NCBI RefSeq assembly: GCF_037338445.1
Contig: NZ_CP147838.1
Location: 1,550,001 to 1,614,000 of the forward strand
Origin: Salinibaculum sp. SYNS191
GTDB lineage: Archaea > Halobacteriota > Halobacteria > Halobacteriales > Haloarculaceae
Length of the DNA: 64,000 nucleotides
Reading direction: 5' to 3'
The notes under the pieces are model-generated. The model was not told where the DNA came from. It saw only the letters and a list, made by a program, of their open reading frames with translations, and made no database searches. The number at the start of each line of letters is the position of its first letter. Position 1 is the stretch's first letter. Positions 58,118 to 64,000 of the stretch are shown in pieces. Both the position numbers and the translations under genes were made by a program.

Positions 58118-60226
58118 ATGAGTCGAGACACACTGCCGACGGACAACCCGGCGGTGGTCACGGTGGGGCTGCCCTACGCGAACGGGGACCTCCACGTCGG
58201 CCACCTGCGCGGGTACGTCAGCGGCGACGTCTACGCCCGCGCGCTCCGGCGGGTCGGCCAGCAGACCGCCTTCGTCTGCGGGTCCGACATGCACGGCACG
58301 CCCATCGCGGTCAACGCCGCCGAGGAGGGCGTCGACCCCGAGTCCTTCGCCCTGGAGTACCACGAACTGTACGAGCGGACCTTCCCGCAGTTCAACGTCG
58401 AGTTCGACAACTACGGCCACACCCACGACGAGACGAACACGGAGACCACCCGCGAGTTCGTCCGGACCTGGGTCGAGCAGGGCCACGTCTTCGAGAAGGA
58501 GATTCAGGTCGCCTGGGACACCGAGGAGGACCAGCCCCTGCCCGACCGCTTCGTCGAGGGGACCTGCCCGTACTGCGGCGAGCACGCCCGCGGCGACGAG
58601 TGCGACGAGGGCTGTCAGCGCCACCTCGAACCCGGCGAAATCGAGGACCCGGTGAGCACCATCACCGGCAACCCCGCCGAGTACCGCCGCCGGGAACACG
58701 AGTTCCTGCGCCTGTCGGACTTCCAGGACTACCTCCAGCACTTCATCGACCGCCTCGAAGGCACGGAGAACGCGAGCAACCAGCCCCGCGAGTGGATCGA
58801 AGGGGAGCTACAGGACCTCTGTATCACCCGCGACATGGACTGGGGCATCGACTACCCGGGCGAGGGCGAAGAGGACCTCGTCCTGTACGTCTGGGTGGAC
58901 GCCCCCATCGAATACGTCTCCTCGACCAAACAGTACACCGAGCGCGTCGGGGCCGACGAGTACGACTGGGAGGAGGTCTGGAAACCCGGCGGCGAGGAGC
59001 GCCTGGGCGCGGAATGGGACGAGTCCTGGGACGACGAGACCGGCGAGATAATCCACGTCATCGGCCGGGACATCATCCAGCACCACACCGTCTTCTGGCC
59101 CGCGATGCTCCGCGGGGCGGGCTACGCCGAACCCCGGGCCGTGCTGGCGACTGGCTTCGTCGGTATCGACGGGAAGGCGCTGTCGACGTCACGTAACCGA
59201 GCCGTCTGGGCCGACGAGTACCTGGAGACCGGCTTCCACCCCGACCTGTTCCGGTACTACATCACCACCGGCTCCGGGCTGGAGACGGACGTCGACTTCT
59301 CCTGGGACCGCTTCGCCGAGCGGGTCAACGGCGAACTCGTCGGCAACCTCGGGAACTTCTGCTACCGCGCGCTGCTCTTTGCCCACCGGAACTACGACGG
59401 GACGCCGGACGCGGACGTCAGCGAGGAGGTCGCCGAGCGCATCACGGGGGCCGTCGAGGAGTTCGAGGCCGCCGTCGGCGAGTACCGCCTGCGCGACGTC
59501 GCCGACGTGGCCGTCGACCTGGCCGACTTCGGCAACGAGTACATCCAGCGCAACGAACCCTGGAACCTCGTCGACGACGACCCAGACCGGGCCGCGCAGG
59601 TCATCCGCGACTGCGTGCAACTGACGAAGGCCTGTGCCGTCCTGATGCAGCCGGTGCTGCCCGAGAAGGCCGCCGACCTCTGGGACCAGCTCGGCGAGAC
59701 GGGCAGCGTCGACGACGCGACGCAGGCGGCCGCGCTGGACGCGCCGCCGGCCGACTTCGGCGAGCCGTCGGAGCTGTTCACCAAAATCGAAGACGAGGAA
59801 GTCGAGGAACTCAACGAGACGCTGCGCGAGCGCGTCGCGGCAGCGAGCGAGGACGAAGACGACGACGGGGACGAGGCGGAGTCCGTCGACCTGGAGCCGC
59901 TGGCCGAGGAGCGCATCGGCTTCGAGGACTTCCAGGCGGTGGACATCCGGGTCGGCGAGATTACGGCCGCCGAACCCATCGAGGACTCGGACAACCTCAT
60001 GCGCCTGGAGGTCGACATCGGCGTAGAACAGCGCCAGGTGGTCGCCGGCATCAAGGGGCTGCACGACGCCGAGGATCTGCCGGGGACCCGGTGTGTCTTG
60101 CTGGCGAACATGGAGAAGGCCGAACTGTTCGGCTACGAGTCCAACGGCATGATTCTGGCGGCGGGCGAGGACGCGGACCTGCTGACGACCCACGCCGACG
60201 CGCCGCTGGGGACGAAGATTCGGTAG
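58118..60226 (+). CDS. metG: Methionine--tRNA ligase
   Basis: A 702-residue class I synthetase. The HIGH-like motif appears in LPYANGDLHVGHLRGYVSGD, the zinc knuckle in CPYCGEHARGDECDEGC, and the KMSKS-type loop as DGKALSTSRNRAV. The C-terminus (about residues 595-700, FEDFQAVDIRVGEITAAEPIEDSDNLMRLEVDIG) is the tRNA-binding/dimerisation domain, fused here as in many archaea and bacteria. The start MSRDTLPTDNPAVV is preferred over the longer MFLTSMPERV. Confidence 0.96.
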   Translation: MSRDTLPTDNPAVVTVGLPYANGDLHVGHLRGYVSGDVYARALRRVGQQTAFVCGSDMHGTPIAVNAAEEGVDPESFALEYHELYERTFPQFNVEFDNYGHTHDETNTETTREFVRTWVEQGHVFEKEIQVAWDTEEDQPLPDRFVEGTCPYCGEHARGDECDEGCQRHLEPGEIEDPVSTITGNPAEYRRREHEFLRLSDFQDYLQHFIDRLEGTENASNQPREWIEGELQDLCITRDMDWGIDYPGEGEEDLVLYVWVDAPIEYVSSTKQYTERVGADEYDWEEVWKPGGEERLGAEWDESWDDETGEIIHVIGRDIIQHHTVFWPAMLRGAGYAEPRAVLATGFVGIDGKALSTSRNRAVWADEYLETGFHPDLFRYYITTGSGLETDVDFSWDRFAERVNGELVGNLGNFCYRALLFAHRNYDGTPDADVSEEVAERITGAVEEFEAAVGEYRLRDVADVAVDLADFGNEYIQRNEPWNLVDDDPDRAAQVIRDCVQLTKACAVLMQPVLPEKAADLWDQLGETGSVDDATQAAALDAPPADFGEPSELFTKIEDEEVEELNETLRERVAAASEDEDDDGDEAESVDLEPLAEERIGFEDFQAVDIRVGEITAAEPIEDSDNLMRLEVDIGVEQRQVVAGIKGLHDAEDLPGTRCVLLANMEKAELFGYESNGMILAAGEDADLLTTHADAPLGTKIR

Positions 60227-60267
60227 AACTGGTCAGCCTTTTGTCCGTGGCCGCCCTACGTGGAAGC

Positions 60268-60495
60268 ATGGCAAGTGACCCCGACACCGCGGACGACGAC
60301 AGCCAGTGGCGGTTCTCGCTGTCCGACCTGGAGGACGACTCCGAGGGGGACGGCGGCGGCAACGTTGCGGGGTCGATGGCGATAGACGAGGAACTGGAGG
60401 CAGGCGACATCAGCGCGGAGAACGCGCTCTTCGTCGTGGTCGGTGTCCTGCTCGCGGTCGCCTTCCTCGCGGGCTTTCTCGCCCTGTTCCCCTGA
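60268..60495 (+). CDS. Small acidic protein with C-terminal membrane helix
   Basis: A 75-residue protein with an acidic first half (MASDPDTADDDSQWRFSLSDLEDDSEGDGGG) and a single C-terminal transmembrane helix (ALFVVVGVLLAVAFLAGFLALFP), so it is probably tail-anchored in the membrane. It matches the haloarchaeal DUF7312-like type. It lies 48 bases upstream of a halocyanin gene and may assist the same respiratory function, by context only. Confidence 0.75.
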   Translation: MASDPDTADDDSQWRFSLSDLEDDSEGDGGGNVAGSMAIDEELEAGDISAENALFVVVGVLLAVAFLAGFLALFP

Positions 60496-60543
60496 GAGAA
60501 CTGAAGCGAAGTATTCACTACGGGCGATTGCAAAGGGACAGGT

Positions 60544-61200
60544 ATGACAGAGAGCGATGCGGACCTGTCCCGCCGCGCATTCATGCGGACAGCGGCAGGG
60601 ACGGCCACGGCGGCGGCCGCGACCGGAACCGCGAGTGCCGCGGAGAGCAACGAGAGTAGCGGCAACGAGTCCAGCGGCGGCGGTGGCGGCGGTGGCGGCC
60701 CGCCGGACCTCGGTGGCTACCTCGACGGCGCGAACAACTACGAAGGGTCCGTCGTCGACCAGCGGGGCCAGAGCGAGGTCACGGTCGACGTCGGTGCCGG
60801 GAGCAACGGCCTCGCGTTCGGTCCGGCCGCCGTCCACGTCGACAACGGGGCGACCATCGTCTGGGAGTGGACCGGTGAGGGCGGCAACCACAACGTCATC
60901 TCCGAGGACGACGTGTTCGACTCCGGGCCGGCCAAGGCCTCGGGCACGTTCGAGCACACGTTCAACGAAGACGGTATCTACCCGTACTTCTGTTCCCCAC
61001 ACAGGGCCAGCGGGATGCTGGGGGCCGTCGTCGTCGGGACGGACTACCCGACGCTGGACACCGGCGGCGCCGTCGGCCCGAGCGACCTGCCTGGCAGCGC
61101 GAAGACGCTCGGCGTCGCGACGATGTTCGTGACGGCGGCGACGCTCGGCTTCGCCTACTTCTTCATGAAGTACGGCGGCGACTACGGCGACTTCGAGTAA
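60544..61200 (+). CDS. Halocyanin-type blue copper protein
   Basis: A 218-residue type 1 copper protein. A Tat signal (SRRAFMRTAAG) and an Ala-rich h-region are followed by a Gly-rich linker and a cupredoxin domain (about residues 60-170). Predicted copper ligands are His in GEGGNHNVIS, Cys in YFCSPHRASGM, and the following His and Met. A C-terminal membrane helix (TLGVATMFVTAATLGFAYFFMKY) anchors it, so it sits on the outer face as an electron carrier. It ends one base before the convergent SRPBCC gene. Confidence 0.92.
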   Translation: MTESDADLSRRAFMRTAAGTATAAAATGTASAAESNESSGNESSGGGGGGGGPPDLGGYLDGANNYEGSVVDQRGQSEVTVDVGAGSNGLAFGPAAVHVDNGATIVWEWTGEGGNHNVISEDDVFDSGPAKASGTFEHTFNEDGIYPYFCSPHRASGMLGAVVVGTDYPTLDTGGAVGPSDLPGSAKTLGVATMFVTAATLGFAYFFMKYGGDYGDFE

Positions 61201-61734
61201 CTACAGCGACTCCGGCGTCGTGTGGATGTCGAGCGCGACGTCGCGGTGTTCGCCCTCCAGGTCGGCGACGATGCGCTCGACGATTCGCTCTGCCTCCGCC
61301 GTTACTTTCGGTTTGATACGGTCGACCAGCCAGTCCAGCGAGACGAACGAGGGGAGCCCGATGCTCCGGCGGTCGGCCGACCCCGGCGAGAACTCCACGT
61401 ACAGGCGCACGCGCGAGGCGGGCTGGTTCGGTTCCGGCGACGACTCGGGTTCGGGCGCTACGGCCCAGTACCCGCGGGCGTCGATGTCCCGGGTCAGCCG
61501 CCAGTCGATGCGGTTCGGGGGTTCGACGTCCGTCACCTGCGACCGGGCGGTGTACGACAGCTTCCACCACGCGAACGTGATGTCGTAGCGCGTGCCCGGG
61601 GCTCCCTCGCCGCCGTGCCGACGGACCTCCGTGAGGTGTTTCGAGTACTCTGCGTACCGGGGGAAATCGAGGAGAAACTCGTATATCTCCTCGGGGGGCA
61701 GATAGACGACCGTACTGACTTCGACGCAGTCCAC
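61201..61734 (-). CDS. SRPBCC/START-like ligand-binding protein
   Basis: A 177-residue protein of the SRPBCC superfamily, as seen in polyketide-cyclase-like proteins. VDCVEVSTVVYLPPEEIYEFLLDFPRYAEYSKHLTEVRRHG and the strand FAWWKLSYTARSQVTDVEPPNRIDWRL match the family, and the end LVDRIKPKVTAEAERIVERIVADLEG is the long C-terminal helix over a lipid-binding cavity. Start is a GTG, which gives VDCVEVS. The ligand is unknown. Confidence 0.87.
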   Translation of the reverse strand: MDCVEVSTVVYLPPEEIYEFLLDFPRYAEYSKHLTEVRRHGGEGAPGTRYDITFAWWKLSYTARSQVTDVEPPNRIDWRLTRDIDARGYWAVAPEPESSPEPNQPASRVRLYVEFSPGSADRRSIGLPSFVSLDWLVDRIKPKVTAEAERIVERIVADLEGEHRDVALDIHTTPESL

Positions 61735-61845
61735 GCCCGTACGTTGGGCTACCACTACGTAAGCCTCACGCACGGACGAGTGTCGCCTCGCGAGCCAGGC
61801 CCGCCAATCGCCAGATTTCTGCGCCACCCACGCCAACGGGCGGCC

Positions 61846-62583
61846 ATGAGTCCCGAAACGCGTGACGTCTGCATCGTCGGCGGCGGCCCCGCCGGACTGA
61901 CCGCGGGCATCTACACCGCCCGCGCCGGCCTGGACACGCTCGTCCTGGACGGCGGGCAGCCCATTCTCGAACGCAACGCCCACCTGGAGAACGTCCCCGG
62001 CTTCCCGGCGGGAGTCAACGCCCGCCGCTTCCTGGATTTGACGCGCGAGCAGGCCGAGCGCAACGGCTGTGACCGCCGGGAGACGCGCGTCCGGGCGGTC
62101 GAGCGGGCCCCCGACGGCCGCTTCGAACTCGATACCGACGGCGACGAGCGCCTGCTGGCCGACCGCGTCGTCTGCACATCCTGGGCCGACACCGACTACC
62201 TGGCCGGCGTCGAGGGGGTCGGTCTCATCGAGCGCGGCAGCAAGACCTACGTCGACGTGGACGGGGACGGGCGGACTGGCGTCGACGGCCTCTACGCCGC
62301 CGGACGCGTCGCCGGCAGTCGACACCAGACCGTGGTCGCGGCGGGCGACGGTGCCAACGTGGCGCTGGCGGCCATCGAGGACTCCGAGGTCCCCTTCTAC
62401 CACGACTGGGTCGCGCCGGAGGGCTACTTCACCGGCCGCGGCCGCGAGGTGCCGCCGGGCTGTGAGGAGATCGACGACGACGAGCGCGAGCGCCGGGAGC
62501 GGGAGGCACGCGAGGTCATGCGCAGACACTTCAGCGAACCGCATCCGGAGGAACCCACACAGCACCCCAGCGTCGAGGAGTGA
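61846..62583 (+). CDS. Thioredoxin-reductase-like FAD protein
   Basis: A 245-residue flavoprotein with an N-terminal FAD site CIVGGGPAGLTAGIYTARAGLDTLVLDGG and a C-terminal GLYAAGRVAGSRHQTVVAAGDGANVALAA segment. It resembles thioredoxin reductase but has no CxxC redox centre, and it is short, lacking a full NAD(P)-binding insert, so another reductant or function is likely. The C-terminal 55 residues are charged and unusual. Confidence 0.85.
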   Translation: MSPETRDVCIVGGGPAGLTAGIYTARAGLDTLVLDGGQPILERNAHLENVPGFPAGVNARRFLDLTREQAERNGCDRRETRVRAVERAPDGRFELDTDGDERLLADRVVCTSWADTDYLAGVEGVGLIERGSKTYVDVDGDGRTGVDGLYAAGRVAGSRHQTVVAAGDGANVALAAIEDSEVPFYHDWVAPEGYFTGRGREVPPGCEEIDDDERERREREAREVMRRHFSEPHPEEPTQHPSVEE

Positions 62584-62638
62584 AACCGGCCGCGCGGACG
62601 CACCCGCATTTATACCGGAGCGCCCCCGCAGTAGGAGT

Positions 62639-63799
62639 ATGCTGGAGGGAGTGAACGTCGCCCTGGGCGTCACCGGGTCGATAGCGGCGGTCAAGACGGT
62701 CGAACTCGCCCACGAACTCCGCCGTCAGGGCGCGTCGGTCCGGGCGGTCACCACGTCGGCCGCGGAGGGCATCATCCACCCGTGGGCGCTGGAGTTCGCA
62801 ACCGACAACCCCGTCGTCACCGAGATCACCGGCAGCGTCGAGCACGTCGAACTCTGCGGCCGCGACGGCTGGGCGGACGTGTTGCTGGTCGCGCCGGCCA
62901 CCGCCAACACCGTCGGGAAGATGGCCGCGGCCATCGACGACAGCCCGGTGACGACGTGTGCGACGACCGCATTCGGTGCCGACCTCCCCATCGTCGTCGT
63001 CCCGGCGATGCACGAACCGATGTACGACCACCCCGGCGTGCTGGACGCCCTGGACCGTCTGGAGGAGTGGGATGTCGCCTTCGTCGACCCCCGCGTCGAG
63101 GAGGGCAAGGCCAAAATCGCCGCCGAGGACGACATCGTGACCGGCGTCGCGCGCGCGACGACCGAGCAGACCCTGGCCGACAGACACGTCGTCGTCACCA
63201 GCGGCGGGACGACGGAGTCTATCGACCCCATCCGGACGCTCTCGAACCGCGCGTCCGGCAGGACCGGCCGCGCCGTCGCCCGGGCCTGCTACGTCCGCGG
63301 GGCCGAGGTGACGCTGGTCCACGACGGTCCCAACGTCCCCTGGGCGACCGTCGAGACAGTCGAGAGCGCCGCCGAGATGCTCGCCGCCGTCGAGGCACAC
63401 GCCGACGACGCCGACGCGCTGGTCTCCGCGGCGGCCATCTCCGACTACACCGTCGAGTCCAGCCCCGAGAAAATACGCTCGGGCCAGGACGAACTCGCCC
63501 TCGAACTCGAACCGACGCCGAAACTCATCGACACAATCCGCGAGTCACACCCGGACCTGCCCATCGTCGGGTTCAAGGCCGAGAGCGACGGCGACGACGC
63601 GGCCATCGCAGCGAAGGCCCGCGAGATACTCGACCGGGCGGGCCTCTCGTTCGTCGTCGGCAACGACACGAGCGTCATGGGCGAGGAGCGCACGCGCGCG
63701 CTCGTGGTCCGCCGCGACGACTACGACGTCTTCGAGGGGACGAAGACGGCGCTGGGCGGCCGGGTCGCCGACGAACTCGCCGCGACGCTCGCTCCCTGA
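62639..63799 (+). CDS. coaBC: Bifunctional CoaBC (phosphopantothenoylcysteine synthase/decarboxylase)
   Basis: A 386-residue flavoprotein. CoaC half (residues about 1-185): MLEGVNVALGVTGSIAAVKTVELAHELRRQGASVRAV, VAPATANTVGKMAAAIDDSPVTT, VVPAMHEPMYDHPGV. CoaB half (about 185-386): HVVVTSGGTTESIDPIRTLSNRASGRTGRAVARACYVRGAEVTLVHDGPN, and VSAAAISDYTVESSPEKIRSG. It converts 4'-phosphopantothenate to 4'-phosphopantetheine with Cys and CTP. Fourth CoA-related gene of the window. A GC-rich hairpin lies just after it. Confidence 0.95.
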   Translation: MLEGVNVALGVTGSIAAVKTVELAHELRRQGASVRAVTTSAAEGIIHPWALEFATDNPVVTEITGSVEHVELCGRDGWADVLLVAPATANTVGKMAAAIDDSPVTTCATTAFGADLPIVVVPAMHEPMYDHPGVLDALDRLEEWDVAFVDPRVEEGKAKIAAEDDIVTGVARATTEQTLADRHVVVTSGGTTESIDPIRTLSNRASGRTGRAVARACYVRGAEVTLVHDGPNVPWATVETVESAAEMLAAVEAHADDADALVSAAAISDYTVESSPEKIRSGQDELALELEPTPKLIDTIRESHPDLPIVGFKAESDGDDAAIAAKAREILDRAGLSFVVGNDTSVMGEERTRALVVRRDDYDVFEGTKTALGGRVADELAATLAP

Positions 63800-63812
63800 G
63801 TTGGAGTTCGCG

Positions 63813-63854
63813 GCGCGCGCCCGTCTGACGCAGTTCCGCGCGCCGGGCGCGCGC
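63813..63854 (+). terminator. GC-rich hairpin after coaBC, possible terminator
   Basis: An 11-bp perfect stem: gcgcgcgcccg at 63813-63823 pairs with cgggcgcgcgc at 63844-63854 across a 20-base loop, 14 bases after the stop. A short A/T tract (gaaaattg) follows at about 63858. It could mark the 3' end. The last 150 bases of the window show a TTTAATA element (about 63943) but no gene I can identify. Confidence 0.45.
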
Positions 63855-64000
63855 GGCGAAAATTGCCGCCTCTAGACGGCACTGGTGGCGGGACCGGGGG
63901 CCGAACGTTCGCCGACAGGATGGTGAACGTGACATTCAGTCTTTAATACATCAGCTGCGACACTGTCGCCACGTCGAACAGATAGACCAGTGGCGAAAGC

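Noticed and set aside
63856..64000. Start of a further gene or RNA operon at the right edge
   Set aside because: A TTTAATA promoter-like element near 63943 is visible, but no ORF or RNA could be recognised in the remaining bases.

Overview
The window comes from an extreme halophilic archaeon (class Halobacteria). Evidence for this: very high GC, strongly acidic proteins, an S-layer-type surface glycoprotein, a 20S proteasome, prefoldin, the archaeal RNA polymerase subunit RpoP, KEOPS Pcc1, a halocyanin, and the archaeal CoA route (pantoate kinase plus 4-phosphopantoate--beta-alanine ligase). Gene content resembles the Haloarcula/Halomicrobium side of the class, but that placement is an impression. 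Most of the window is dense core chromosome. I found no rRNA, tRNA, CRISPR array, prophage or insertion sequence.

Layout. 1-2270: a truncated acidic protein, a small membrane protein, and a minus-strand information-processing operon (L37Ae, RpoP, Pcc1, prefoldin beta, DUF3194). 2464-6960: two secreted proteins, including an S-layer-like glycoprotein with eight perfect 30-bp repeats. 7009-14195: DUF2103 protein, TruD, an amino acid permease with Usp domains, a lipoprotein, overlapping proteasome alpha/beta genes, and Pth2. 14287-16578: dCTP deaminase, two tandem-duplicated micro-ORFs, the HTH-ThiN regulator and a methyltransferase. 16579-22085: small unknowns, the thiazole synthase Thi4, a DUF457-type protein, CheC and a CBS protein. 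22095-28058: two CoA genes, malic enzyme, and a UPF0175/PIN toxin-antitoxin pair with a palindromic operator candidate. 28448-37679: AspRS, a micro zinc finger, an HTH regulator, topoisomerase I, a phasin-like protein, an arylamine N-acetyltransferase, and gatB with a frameshift and a duplicated 3' end. 37819-44752: acyl-CoA ligase and the SMC/ScpA operon with a bridging micro-ORF. 44821-51275: transporters, a cupin, GNAT, PPOX, a thioesterase and PhzF. 51433-63799: PEP synthase, MfnA, a lipoprotein, a LiaF-like protein beside a sensor kinase, MetRS, halocyanin, a flavoprotein and CoaBC.

Functional threads. Four genes serve CoA synthesis (MfnA-type decarboxylase for beta-alanine, pantoate kinase, phosphopantoate ligase, CoaBC). 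Thi4 and the HTH-ThiN regulator sit about 3 kb apart and probably form a thiamine regulon. AspRS and GatB fit tRNA-dependent Asn formation. SMC, ScpA and topoisomerase I act on chromosome structure.

The least ordinary signals are structural. In two operons the gap between genes is filled by micro-ORFs that overlap their neighbours by about 4 to 8 bases and carry a similar hairpin (dcd to thiN, smc to scpA). The gatB 3' end is duplicated around a roughly 106-bp spacer, and both copies carry a seven-base homopolymer that breaks the frame. Glycosylation-site repeats in the surface glycoprotein look recently expanded.
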